NCBI GenBank assembly: GCA_914767715.1 | Contig: OU612074.1 | Location: 6,277,501-6,341,500, forward strand | Source: Membranipora membranacea | Lineage: Eukaryota; Bryozoa; Gymnolaemata; Cheilostomatida; Membraniporidae | Length of the DNA stretch: 64,000 nt | Direction: 5' to 3' | Shown: one piece after another, positions 44,020 to 56,249 of the stretch | How positions within the stretch are numbered: position 1 is the first letter of the stretch | Layout: the number at the start of each line of letters is the position of its first letter | Notes under the pieces: model-generated | Told to the model about the DNA's origin: nothing | The model's database searches: none | What the model saw: the letters and a program-made list of their open reading frames with translations, nothing else | Translations under genes and position numbers: made by a program

Positions 44020-45755
44020 TGATGAATCATTTCTCTTGATTCTGTTCGTTTCTGAGTGACTGAACAATTAAGAAGACTAATTCCTTTGAGTATTGAGTGC
44101 AAAAATATTGGTGTCTCCGCAAGCAGGGTATCTAATTAGAATTCATTGTTAATTTGTGGGAAATCTGTCCCACCCATGCTAAAATAAAGGAAGCAGCACT
44201 GAAATTTATTCAGAGAAAGTGTTTAAATTTTTTTAAATATGTTCACAGCACGTCTGAAATGAGGTATGCAGAAGCTGGCATGAAATACTGACCTAATAAA
44301 TATAAATTAATGAATTTAATCAACTTAATTTTAATTAAAATAATCTTAAAATAATTTATGACGTAAATAATTATTTAGTTAATTATCAAGGTTTAGTATA
44401 TATTATATAATATTTATAATTTAATTTATACCAGTTTAAATTATTATATATTGAATTAATCATTTTATTAATCACTTTTTCCATAATCAATTTTCCGGCC
44501 TATATATTTGACTTTTGTTAAGAATTATCAGTATTCAGAACTAACGCTCTGGACATTATATCCTGATACAACTAGCTTTTAAGAAAGGTTAAACATTACT
44601 AAACAAGATTGTTGATGTGCATCTGACAGCGCAACTCCATAACATTGATACAATTTTTATTCGTCATCTTTCAAGTTTGTGCAATTAACTATGTGTTTGA
44701 CAAATAAACTTAAACAACAGAACCTTTCTACAGACAAGATAAAAATGTTAAGCATACTCAGATAACCCTGAATAGTTGAAAATTACAACCAATTCAATCT
44801 TAAAAATCACTTAAAGACTCCCAAAAGTTTGCAACCTAGCACTTTCTGCATTTGGCTTAGGCTGCTAACAATAATGTTTAATGCATTGTATTTTGTGGGA
44901 TAAACTTAACAATTTAGGCCCAAATGTCCCAGATCAATTAATTTATTCGCTACCAGGTTTCAAGCTTGGTATTCACATTAAAGGAAAAAGCACCGGAAGA
45001 AAGTGCAGCCTATTTCCAAGGAAAGCAAGATCATCATCATGGAGGAGAACGCTAAGACTGCACAGTCCTCCTTAACTTTGAGGCAACCATAGTGCCGCAA
45101 GATAAGCAAGCAGAAACATTAGATGATCCACCCTTACTAGCAAAACTCATATATCCTACTTTCCAATGAAAGTAATGGATAAATACAATTCGCTTCTTGC
45201 GACTTTTTGTTTCCTTATTTGTTTCCCGAATTCCCCCAGTAATAACCCTCCCCTCTCTCTGACGATTTGTCAGAATTTCTTAAAGTGTTCTCCATCTTCC
45301 TTCCTTCATTGTTCATAATACAGCCAAGAAATTTCAAAATCATTTAGAGCATTTTTGATATCAAGTGGGTGATACCTCGAAGCCCAGTATAGTCTGTCTC
45401 GTTGAATTATAGTTGATTAGCAATCTGCTGCTTGCCTTTTAAACCAGGATTACCAGTTAATGAAACAAAAATGAAGGTGTTTAATTGCAGAGGGAAACCA
45501 ATGGAGAATAAAATCATTCATCATCCAAATATTTTAAAACTTCATAATGAGAAACCGTCTGCCAACAACATGCAACAGTCTTCGGATAGTTTTTAACAAT
45601 AATAAGATTAATAATAATTATGAGTTTAACTAATTGACTGAAATACATTATATTATAGTTAGCTGGGGTTCCAACTTGAATGAGCAAAAGATAACTATCC
45701 AGGTCAGTGTGGCTCAGGCCAGCTCCTACATAGGCCCACTGGTATTCATCCTCAT
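44020..45755. other. intergenic with an extremely AT-rich patch
   Basis: 44280-44480 is nearly pure A/T (TAATTTTAATTAAAATAATC and similar). No gene is supported; the short frame at 44881-45075 is Arg/Ser-rich at its end and shows no domain. Confidence 0.45.
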
Positions 45756-46086
45756 CACTAGGGCTCTGGACAACCGGACAATAAGCGGCCAGCATGTATT
45801 ATAGAGCAATCTGAAAAGTCTGATCATACCACAAAACAAATGGTTTTTTCTAAGAGCCACATAGAGGATCCTGCTAACTTTTACAAAGTAAAACAGGACA
45901 TGATCAATGTCAGTTTTCCTCAACAGTTACAGGAATATTTCATTTTTTTAATCAGAGTTTGACAGTATCACTACTGCAGATTAATATATGAGAATGTCAT
46001 ATGGTTCCGTCACTATCAATCGATAGCTATTTTAGTTTTGCTAAGGAATTGAAGCTCTACTATGAGAAAGTATAAGTGTTGAATGA

Positions 46087-46092
46087 TTTATT
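46087..46092 (-). terminator. AATAAA signal of peptide gene copy 1
   Basis: TTTATT on the plus strand (AATAAA on the minus strand) lies about 320 bp past the stop. It is conserved at 59989-59994 in copy 3. Confidence 0.5.
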
Positions 46093-46410
46093 GACAGTTT
46101 CTAAACTGTGATCATTTGAACTCAGCAGCAACCGATGGAAATAAATTGTTTATAAACTAGGAAGGACCCTTTCACACTATGTCTCTGCGTCATTTCTTCT
46201 GTGGCTGCTTACTTAACTGACATCTGCAATACAAAGATATATCAGGATATGCTTGGTGCATGAAGAAAAAATTACTTCTCTCATAGATGAAGATAAAAAA
46301 AGATATGAAGAGTGTATGTCGGATCATAAGTTTAAGCTCAGATCAGTTGAGGAAAATGTTATGGTGTCCATGTAAAATCTTACCTTTATAATTGCATTTG
46401 ATATGGCAAG

Positions 46411-46904
46411 TTAGCCTTTAATTTTGTCAATGACTTTCTTTCCACCTTCGATGACTGCTGTAGCTGCTACACTGGTAGCGACAGCTTTGCCAACACGTGT
46501 TACCAATGTTCCCAGACCCCTGGACTCAATCTGAACCACAGCTGCAAAGATCATAGCAAGAAGATAATCATGATAAACATAATGGAAGATGCAGTAGTAA
46601 ATGTGTAATATTGTCTCCCTCAACTTTTCATGTTTGATATATTTTTGGTTGTGTTGCACTGAACACAAGCTTACAGGGAATGTGACTTGGTTGTTTGGTC
46701 TTTGTGTCAGCGTACTCATAAATTGGTGATTAAAAATTTTTGTAAGCATTATATTTTATTAGCTGAGACCTTAGCATGAAGTGATTGCGTAGTGTAGTGT
46801 GTACCGTTGTACAGAAACCGAGGACATAATACTAATTATTCATACAGCGCTTGAAACTCACCAAGTGCAGCTAGAACAAGAGAAATCAGTGCAAATACCT
46901 TCAT
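46411..46904 (-). CDS. 57-aa precursor of a cationic amphipathic peptide, copy 1
   Basis: Minus-strand coding exons are 46904-46862 and 46541-46411 (TAA), with a phase-1 intron inside the signal-peptide region. The leader exon (about 47185-47159) is joined by a further intron to an acceptor just before ATTGAAAAACATG. The precursor begins MKVFALISLVLAAL and the signal peptide should be cut near residues 20-21. The mature part of about 36 residues carries seven Lys/Arg against two acidic residues, is rich in Ala/Val/Gly, and contains VTRVGKAVATSVAATAV and KKVIDKIKG. The final Gly could give a C-terminal amide. Composition and layout resemble cecropin-type antimicrobial helices, but I cannot assign a known family. 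Function is inferred. Confidence 0.82.
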
Positions 46905-47184
46905 GTTTTTCAATCTAAAATGATAAGAAGGATTTTTGACACATGTCTTGTAAGTTACACAGTATGCAAGTCATCAGCAAGCAAACCGACTGTGATAAGT
47001 AAAGAAACGTCTAAAAGATTATGTTGATGTAAGCTATTGGGCTACTGGTGATTTACTTGCCTGAACTAGCCAGCAAAGGACATATGGATTTAACAATAGT
47101 CATTTTAATATTCACGGAAACAGTATTGTGTAAATATGTTGACTAAAGCAATACTTACAGTGGTAGATAATCAGCTTGAGATGA

Positions 47185-47290
47185 CTGTGTCAGTTCTGGT
47201 TGACGCTGTAGTTTTATACTCCACTCTTCATTGAGACTTTCTTATATACTGGTAAAAAGGCAACTTTCATCAGCTGGAAGTAACTAATGG
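47185..47290 (-). promoter_or_regulatory. promoter of peptide gene copy 1
   Basis: On the minus strand the order is TTACTTCCAGCTGATG, TTGCCTTTTT, CCAGTATATAAG (TATA at 47241-47250), GTCTCAATGAAG, then a second TATA-like GTATAAAAC (47211-47219). The same order occurs in front of the other two peptide genes. The leader exon ends CTACCACT at 47159 with donor GTAAGTATT. Confidence 0.75.
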
Positions 47291-48589
47291 TTGTATATTA
47301 TAATATTACTGATGCCATGTGAAAAAACATTCAAGATGACAATTTACGAGTCTGCTTCCACTTTTTTCGGTAGAACTCACTTATTTGATATTACAGTGGC
47401 ATGCATGATTGTTTTCTGCCTAAAACATTTTTAAATCATATATATCAAAATCATAAAATTTCCGTTGCCACTTTTCACATACTGACTTATAACAATAAAT
47501 GCCACTAATAATGCCACTAATAATGCCACTTACCAACGCTCGAACTAATGTGGCAAGTATTTTTATTACACCATTGCTATAACACTTTATCTATTATAAT
47601 GCAATTATTACGCACAAGAATGTAATAATAAAACATTGTATCTTTATAACGATTGATCATGCTGATGATTTGCTGTTGTTGATTGAAGCTTTCTCATATT
47701 CAAGACATTGCGCAAGGCTCTCTGAAAATAGGAGGTCTCAAATTATTATGTCATATGTATTTGTTTGGTAATGCCCTAAACCATTCTTCTTTTTTCAATT
47801 AAAAAAAGCCAGCAGAAATCCTGTTCTATATAACAGCACCCATTGAAACCGATTACCATTGTGGAAATGAGAGAATGCTGACACCCCATTTCCCCAAATC
47901 ATCAACAATTGAAAGAGTGACCATTTTTGTTGAGGATGGCATTGCAATTGCCGAAAGTAAATATATGAAGGTTTGTTAAGAAGGAGCTAATGGGATGTTC
48001 ATGCAGAAGAAGATGATAAGTCCAATAGTCAAAACAATAAGGATTACATTGGGCTCTTTTGTGGAAGTGATTAGGACATCCTTCTATTGTTGGTGAATTC
48101 TGAGTACGCAGTGTATTTTGATTGACCAACAGATATTAGCTTCAGTTACGAAAACACACAAACTATATAGAATGTATATTTACTTTGTGTATTGTTAACA
48201 GTGTGAATATTTATTTGAATGTATCAATGAAGATAGAACACTGCGGTACAAGGCTCTGCCAAAAAATCTTTGATCTCACATTTTACATTGTGGATTATCA
48301 TAATAATATAGGGGAGTTCTTCAAAAGGATTTAGAAGGAACCTAGCTATGTCCCTAGTACAGGTGACAAGATGTGTAGGACACAATATGCTCTGTTGTTA
48401 CCGCCTGTATAAAATGTCAGTTTAGTCCAATCTACCTACCAAGCTATAATTACCCCCTCCACTTGTTGATGTATAGGGTAATTAGCCACATCGTCTGTGT
48501 CTGCAAACAAAAAATAATCTGTTCAAACATTTTCAACTGCTGGGAAATGTTTCATCCCTTTTGTTGACGATTTTGCAACTAGCTGAGTG

Positions 48590-49060
48590 TGGGAGGTTAC
48601 ACTACCTCTGATGGAACCTGAGGTTGTGCAGCAGGTGAACATGTAATGGTCAGCAATATCTCTAAACAAGCAAAGTCGAACGTTGAGGTTGTCTGGTTAG
48701 ATTCGGCCAATGCCTATCATTCTGCACCACCACGTAGATTATGTTGAACTCTAACACTTCTTGGTGCTTGGCAAGGTAAGGTTAAGGTGAAGTGCAATTA
48801 TAAAAAGTTCATAATATGATTCAATACTCAGAAGTTTCCCACACAATTGCAAGAGCCAGCAGTAGGCATTCCTACCCGGGTGAGCTATATCACCCTTTTC
48901 CTTATTATTATGTAGATAGTTTTACAGAGATCACAAGAAATGAAGGCCTTTGTGGATGATATTAAAATGTTTTCAAACCTAGAACGCTGGAATCTGACTA
49001 AGAATTCAAAATGTGCTGAGAGCCTGGCCAAGGACACACTTTGAAATGTCTTTCAAATAG
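48590..49060 (+). mobile_element. decayed LINE reverse-transcriptase remnant in duplication copy 1
   Basis: Three RT motifs occur in the correct order although frames are broken by stops. Motif A-like VEVVWLDSANAYHSAP is at about 48684-48735. Motif B-like VGIPTRVSYITLF is at about 48860-48900. Motif C-like AFVDDIKMF is at about 48947-48973 (catalytic DD kept). The WLDxANAY, GIPT and AFVDD forms are typical of one kind of non-LTR retrotransposon RT. No intact ends are visible. Confidence 0.75.
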
Positions 49061-51100
49061 ATGTATGTATAAGCATTTTATCTCAAATTTTATAATGTAC
49101 AACGCCTAGAAATAATTGTTTTAGTGTATGAATAATTTTATTAAGCGTTTCATAAAAAAACTGTATTATTATTGTTATTAAAAAGGGTTTGATGACCAGA
49201 GTAGAATGGCAGGTAATATGCGTCCTCACAGAGCAGCTCAGCGATAAGATGCTGAATGTTAGTGGATTATGGCTTAAAGGGCGGGTGCTATGACAATAGC
49301 AACTTTGTGCCGATGATTTGAGGTATAATAAACCATTCTGCACTGAATTGGCTTAGAGTACAAGCATGAGAGTGAAGGGGTGATAATCCATGCAGTGAAA
49401 CAGTGGGAGTTAGGCACACTCTCTTGATCGGCAACATCGTACACACACCGAATATATCAACATAGCAAATATGACAATACACACAGAGGGCTGGAAGTGG
49501 TGGATTGAGATGCTCATCAACACAGAGGGGTGGATTCATGCTGCTGGGGACAGCCATGAGGAGATTTTACCTGAGAAGAGCTTGAATCATCTTTTCTAGT
49601 TGAAGTCCTGTGTATTGTGCAATGGTATGCCAACTACTGTATGTTGCATCCGATAAAACAATTCGTCTGTTCTAAGTAAGAACGTGTCTCCTTGTATCAC
49701 AATAATCATAATTATAACAAACGCAACTACAATCCAGCTTTTTTTCTTCTAGTAACAATGGATATGGCTAGTAATGAATAGTCACTTTAAAATTGTGTAA
49801 ATAAACGCGACATTGACCAATGCCAATCCTGGAAGATGAAATTCTGCTGCAGACAATCAATACAGTAGTGTTGATCGCAGATGTTTAAAAGTTCCGATTG
49901 ACCGCACTAAATATTCCACTGAATAAGGATTGCCGTACATTGTAAATCGAGAAACATGTTCTTTAGACCCATTTTAGTTAAATATATTCTAGACATCTTT
50001 GTTCAAAAAATCTTCACCGATCATGCATTTATTGTTGTAGGTCAGTCTGTGGAAAGTGGGTAGGGACTTAGTACTTGTAGGCTGTTTGATACATTTTATG
50101 TTTAATAGTTGTATTCAATAGAAAACAAATCATGCTCAGGTGCTGAAAAGGTGCAAACTGTGTACCTCAATTTGCCGCCATTAAATTAACGCTAATTCTC
50201 AAATCAATTATCACAAATGTTAAACCCTATTAGTTTCGTTTACTAACATATTTACCACTAACGCAAAAAAATTTCACAATTATTATTATCTAAACAAGCT
50301 AACCCTACATAAAGTGATAATATAAATTATATTTACCTTTTTGACTCCCTTGGTTTGTTTAAGAAACACCTTTGCCCAGTAGAATAGAATATTAATTATA
50401 AACACCAAATAGAACGGTGGAGCATAAGTACCTTAGTGAAATTGTATGACACAACACGTCAAGCTGCTATGGGCAACTGATTTATCCACACAAACACAGC
50501 AAGACAGTGCAGCTAATTGGGCATGAAAGCATACATAGCCTGACAAAACTCAGGCCACACAATGACAATACAACTAGCGAACACTCCCAGTGAATGGTGG
50601 GGGCCACAATGCAGCGCACCGCAGCTATAATTACCGCTGTGATGGCCAATTACTGTAGAACGATCATGATTCTCAGCATGGTTTTTCACTTATAACTTTT
50701 ATGCTAATTGGTCAATGACCTTCTTACTTTCACTTTATATCCATCCATATTTCAAATTACATATTAGAAAGTTTTGAGATAAAAAAAGCTGCTTTTGATT
50801 CTGTTAATTTGTTTGTTTTGGTGGCTCCCTGCAGGTCACATGACTTATCACAGCGTAACGTTATTTCAGTCTGATGAAACTGTTTGCTGTTGTGATAATA
50901 GCTTTCATGGTAGCAATAAAGACGGCTTAGGAAATTACTCATGAGCTATTCTACAAACTTCATGAATTTGCATGTACACAATCCATCAGTGTAGCACTAT
51001 AGTGAGTCATACTAAGAAAAGTGGAAGCAGATTCATTAATTTTATCTTCCATTTTTATCATATCATTATAACTGATATAACAATAAAAAAATATTAGTAA

Positions 51101-51231
51101 CTTCCAGCTGTTTTGACTTGCCTCTTTTTTCAGTATTTAAGAGAGTCTCAATGAAAGGAAAGAGCATAAACCGACAACCTCGACCACTGACACAGTCTTC
51201 TAAAGCTGATTAACTACTAAAGTAAGTATTG
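51101..51231 (+). promoter_or_regulatory. promoter and leader exon of peptide gene copy 2
   Basis: CTTCCAGCTG (51101-51110), TTGCCTCTTTTTT, CAGTATTTAAGAGAG and GTCTCAATGAAA repeat the block seen before the two minus-strand copies. A weaker second TATA-like GCATAAA lies at 51164-51170. The leader continues GACCACTGACACAGTC to the donor GTAAGTATT at 51232. Confidence 0.75.
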
Positions 51232-51549
51232 TTCTATTCAAGAGATCAACATCATATGCTTGTACAAAAATATTCTGAGACTAAGCTACAAAATAACACG
51301 AAATCCATATGCCTTTCTCACATGTTTGATGCCGGTTGGTTGATTTATGCAACTCACCAGTGTCCTCTTGTATGCGTCAACTTGATCCTGTAAACTTACT
51401 TTACTTATTGCAACGAGTGAGCTGACTGATGACTGACATTGTGCAAGGAACGAAAAATGTGATCTTGCCTACTGTATCTAATCATTCACTTAATGGAATC
51501 TGTTTTTATATTTAACTGCCTAACGTTCTTCTCATTTAGATAAAATAAC

Positions 51550-52239
51550 ATGAAGATATTTGCGCTGATTTCTCTTATTCTAGCTGCACTTGGTGAGTAT
51601 CACATATCAGTTTCAAAAAATGTTTTATGATTCAGCTCACCATTATATTGGAACCATTATAAAAAGCAACATGAGCAGAGTTTAATGATATCAGGATAAT
51701 AATTTGTCCAGCATTTGGGCTGCATATTTTATACATTTTGTTTCCATAGCTTCTCTACATCGGATTTGGCACCCACTACTCTTGCAATCATTTCATTCTA
51801 GGCTTACCCCTCATAATGAACAGTGCACACATACAACTCCTATTAACAATTATGTTCATGCTGACACAAAGACCCGACTACCAACTAACACTCCCTAGTT
51901 AAGCCTGTGTACAGTACAATACTTCATTTATCAAATGAAACAAGAAAATGGGAGGGGGACAATCTTATACATGTTTCCCTAACTTTTTTTCCATATTTTG
52001 TTTTTAATGAATCTTGTCTTAACGTGCTGCTCAATTTACATCAGTTGCATGCTTCGTTTTCCCATTATTATTATTATCATGATTATGTTATTGAAATTAT
52101 CTTTGCAGTTGTTGTGCAGATTGAGTGTGGGCTGATTGGTTCAGCACTGAAGGCTGTTGGCAAATCTGCTGCTGCCACTGTAGCAGCTACAGCAGTGATC
52201 ACAGGAGCAGAGAAAGTAATTGACAAAATTAAAGGCTAA
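51550..52239 (+). CDS. 57-aa precursor of a cationic amphipathic peptide, copy 2 (diverged, opposite strand)
   Basis: Coding exons are 51550-51592 and 52109-52239 (TAA), with the same lengths and phase-1 intron as the other copies. The signal peptide starts MKIFALISLILAAL. The mature part retains AVGKSAAATVAATAV and EKVIDKIKG, with five Lys against two acidic residues, so it is less basic than copy 1. It has one cysteine (IECGLIG) near the predicted signal cleavage site that the others lack. An unpaired Cys could permit a dimer. The C-terminal Gly is kept. It is the most diverged of the three and lies in the single-copy interval between the two large duplicated blocks. Confidence 0.82.
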
Positions 52240-52514
52240 CATGCTTCTTCTTGCCAATAGAATCACATTAGAAAGGTTAGACTTAACATGGGCACTATAT
52301 TACATTTTCCTCAACTGATCTTAGATTATACAAAAGATTACTCACTCAAGCTACATACATCATTTTTATCTTCATCACTCAAACTTCTTTTAAGGCAAAA
52401 ATCATAGGTTAGTGATATATCTTTCTATTGTAGAAGCCAGACAAGTCAGCAACAACAGAAAAATGATACAGAAGCCTGTGAAAGAATTCAATTGATATCA
52501 GTTCAGAAACTTTT

Positions 52515-52520
52515 AATAAA
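52515..52520 (+). terminator. AATAAA signal of peptide gene copy 2
   Basis: AATAAA in TTTTAATAAAATG lies about 275 bp after the stop. Confidence 0.65.
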
Positions 52521-52529
52521 ATGATTGAC

Positions 52530-55500
52530 TCTGAAACCGTCTTATGAAGTAACTACAATTTTCTCAAATAATACTCTGTCATCATGGCTGTAAATCTAGC
52601 ATTATCAAGTACCACTGCGATGCCTTTATAGCGAATTATGCTAATTCCTTTATCTCATCATTTCACAGGCTTTATCATTCCTTTTAACAAAATAACTGAA
52701 ACCAGACATCTTTATTGCAAGCCCAGGAAATGGCATAATAGTCGCCCCTTCATTCTGAGAGTTCCAAATTATTTGGTTAGTTATTGAGGCAAAGAAAAAA
52801 TAATATTTCTACTAGGTGGCCTATGAAAACAAGCTTTAACACTTTCTTGTAACATGAATTTTGACCATGCGATACCCGATTTTGAAATATATAATGCCAG
52901 GCAGCAAGCAGTTCAACTAAAATCTACTATCCATTGAGTCATAATTTTTTGCCTTCTCTTTTGCATGTGCAAACATTAAACAATGCTTTAAAAACGTTAT
53001 CCAACCAAATGATATACCGGTTAAAACAAGAGAGTTTGAATTTGGCAAGGAGAGTTGTCAGCATCATGCCAGATTTTTATTTCTTCATTTTATCTCTTAC
53101 CCATTTGAACGTATCATATTACCATACAGCAGGCTCACAAGCCCATCACAGCGCACACATCATTCATTCAGAATCAAATAACTATGCCTATGTGAATGAA
53201 ATAAGAAATTGAGTTTCAAGGTCCAAATAATCTAATCCTGAAGTTCCAAAAAGATACGGCATCATGGTTTTAACTAACCTGAGGATCGGACTTATTGAGT
53301 AATAATCTAACCCCTGAGACAGTCACTGTGTGTCAGAAAGTTTTTGCAAAATGTGGTCGCAATACGCTCAAAGACTGAGTAGCTCGCACTGCGGCAAGCT
53401 AACACGGCTGAGCGGTTGACATTTAAGACTGTGGGTGGGGGAGGTGTTCAATGCACAATCTCTGACCTTGGAAGAAGTTCTTGAATATCCAACTCAATTT
53501 CAGCCCGTGCTACAAGATGCAATATTCTAGGGTGAACAAGGAGTTGACAACTTCATTGGCAATAGTGTGATTAATGAACTTATTTGTAACAGCAGTGTCA
53601 AAGGGAGCACTTCAGGTCTGCATTTACACCCTGCTGACTTTGGTTTTAAATTAAACAAAAGTTTAAACAATGTGATGAATACCTTAGTTTGTATTCAGGT
53701 TTATCCCCTCATCTTGCATTAAAATCAAACCAAAATCCATGAATTGGATGATTATGATTTTTAATGCATAATAAATGGTAGCTACAGCTTAGTTAAGCTA
53801 GCTAAGGGTGGACTCAATATTAGCTAACACTAAATTTTGGTTAGCTGTTATGTTTAACATTTGAACACCTACTAAATGCATGAAAGTTCTTGTTCCCATT
53901 TGCAGGCGGCTCATTTGTTAAAGGAGAATAGCTCAAGTCCTAACCACCACGCCACCTTAAGCGGGGCAGCCAAATCAACAAGATGTGATCAAAGTTTGAA
54001 GCGTATTGACTAAGATTTAAAAAGCCGCTGCAAACGGGTGTTTTGTGCCAGTTTCGCTTTTGGCAGCTTGCTGCACACACAGTTTAGGAGGTATTTTATG
54101 TCTTATATCTAGGCTATATTTTACTTTTCAAGGATGAATATCAACCTCAATCCTTCGCTAGGGGCAGCCCAATAGTTTTCCGAGGTTTTTTAATGCCAAT
54201 TTCTATAAACATGATCTCGAAACCGCAATCGCTGCTGCTTCTTCACTGGGTAAACAAATTGTTCCTATTGATGATCATAAACATGTGTTTCATTATTTTG
54301 AGTTAATTTGCTTTCGAGACAAGTGGAGATACACAATTAATAGAGTTAAACAGTAGACTGCTCCCAAGTGATTTTTTCTGCAGCACAAAGGTACAACACA
54401 TTACATACAAAATATTGGTCTGTGAAAAAAAAGTATTGACGATTCGATGAGTTGTCCTAATTATGATCAACTAATGATCCTACAACCCACTCGATCCTCG
54501 TTCATAGAAAAGATTCTCTGTTTGCTCAGTAGCGATTTGAAAGGTTCCTGTTCCCAAGTGTCAGGTTGGACCATTGTCCTTTCATGTCAAAGAGGACTGT
54601 CATGGTCCATTTATTTCTATCAATAAAAAAAGAATTAGTGATCATCTTCGGTTTCATAATCCTGTTTTTGTAACCCAATTGTTTGCAGGTCTCCAATGTT
54701 TCCAAAGCAATGGCATTTCATATTACCTCACTATTTTGCCTACTTACCTTGGAGTAATACCTGTTTATTGACCATTTGGAATTATAGATTGAGACAAAAG
54801 CAACCCAGGTTACATGAACAATACCAAGTTAATCTTCATTTGCGGCTAAACCAGTAATTTTCTCTAATCAAGGACACAGAACATCTTATATCAGATTCAC
54901 TTACTAGAAAGACGAGTGGGAGAAAACCCAAAATGACACAACTGCAGCTTCTTTCTGTCATGCCCCTCATGATGGTGGTCATGTCATTTGATTTAACTAT
55001 TCTACACACAAATCCCCATTCTAGACTGGATGAAGCCTAAAAGTATGGAGGGATCTGCTCAGCTCAAAGCTCTGTAGACAGAAATTGTGTCGGTTTTAAG
55101 TTTTGAGACCCTGATTCATTGGCCTCGAGCTGACATGTTTCAAATTTTTTTACAAGCACTTGCCTATCTCCTTGTTGGATTTTCGCAGATTCGTGGTCTT
55201 ACATTCTAGAAGATGAACGCAACCTTTTGACTATCAAAGATAGTTCAAAGGTCATCTAGTACTGCACAATTGGCAGATCCATAAACCTGCAAATAGATCA
55301 CAGCTTTCAAGAACAAGCTAAAAGTTATTAATTTTTTCCTCCCTTTTAATTCACTGTGGCCTGCTTGTGATAACTTCGATCACCGCCATTGACAAGGAGG
55401 GTATGAGAGTGCTTTTCTTCCTATATTGTACAATTACTTCTCTCAAGGGCCAATTATATGCCGCTGAATGTGCCTGACAAATAATTTCCCAAATGATGAG

Positions 55501-56240
55501 TCAAAATATATATATAAAACGGTTGAAAGCATTGATTTGTGCAACCGAATTTATTATTCTGTTCAGTTCTAAGGAATTCACATACCCATATACTCGATCA
55601 AAACCTCAAGCTTTGAAATTGAAGTTGAAACTGGTGTCCTGATATAGCAGGTGGCATTTGATCCTGAGCCAGAATTACAAAATTTGATGAATTAGGTGTT
55701 AAAAAGAGAATTTATTTGGTATTGATAATTGATTTGACTGTTTGAAGGTTCCTTTTGTTTATCTTTAAGTTTTCTACCTGGTAACCTTTGCAAAAGTACC
55801 TTGGACTACTTCACTTTCAAAACTGAAGCACTAGCTTGCAATAATTCACATTGCCTGAAATGCCTAAGAGACATCATGCAGACTCTACCCAGCTTGTGAG
55901 GGCAGAATATGAATGTTTTATTGTGGCAGGACGCAGAGATGTAGGCCTACAGTATTTCTGTCTGTCAGATCCAACTCTGTAATCATAGGTTACCCTCAGT
56001 CAATCATACCCTGCCAGTGACTGTGGAAACGTAAATGCCTATTGTTGTATGGTTGAGTGTTGAAAAGTACAGTAATGCCACAAACCCCACTTACTTGTTC
56101 CAATCAGTAATGATTCAACACTCGTTCTACTCTATTGCACAAATTGGACTTGTCCGGGCTATTGAAACCCACGTAGTAGGTTCTGTACACACAATGCAAT
56201 CACCAAAAAATCATCTGTCATGTTTATTCTCTGATATGAT
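52530..56240. other. intergenic, no supported gene
   Basis: Only short frames. A minus-strand stretch at about 53925-53985 (GGTGGCGTGGTGGTTAGG) resembles a tRNA A box but has no B box or stems. A TATA-like ATATATATATAAAACGG lies at 55505-55522 without an identifiable exon. Confidence 0.45.
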
Positions 56241-56249
56241 TTGTTTTAG

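Larger units (their letters stand above)
45760..50815. repeat. large direct duplication, copy 1
   Basis: The block starts around CCGGACAATAAGCGGCCAGC and aligns with 59880-64000. The order is 3' flank of the peptide gene, the peptide gene on the minus strand, its promoter, a GCCACTAATAATGCCACTAA patch, a LINE remnant, and the flank ending ATATTAGAAAGTTTTGAG. Differences include ~1,040 bp present only here (about 48923-49960) and ~110 bp present only in the other copy. Confidence 0.9.

Noticed and set aside
46411-46749. Single-exon 112-aa reading of peptide gene copy 1
   Set aside because: Its first half is intron. A conserved TTTGCAG acceptor and a separate signal-peptide exon, identical in layout in all three copies, support the two-exon 57-aa model.
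47500-47535. AATGCCACTAAT tandem triplication as a CRISPR-like or regulatory array
   Set aside because: Only three short contiguous copies without spacers; a simple microsatellite shared with the second duplication copy.
53925-53985. tRNA-like A-box on the minus strand (GGTGGCGTGGTGGTTAGG)
   Set aside because: No B box, no pairing stems and no terminator; could be chance or a very old SINE piece.
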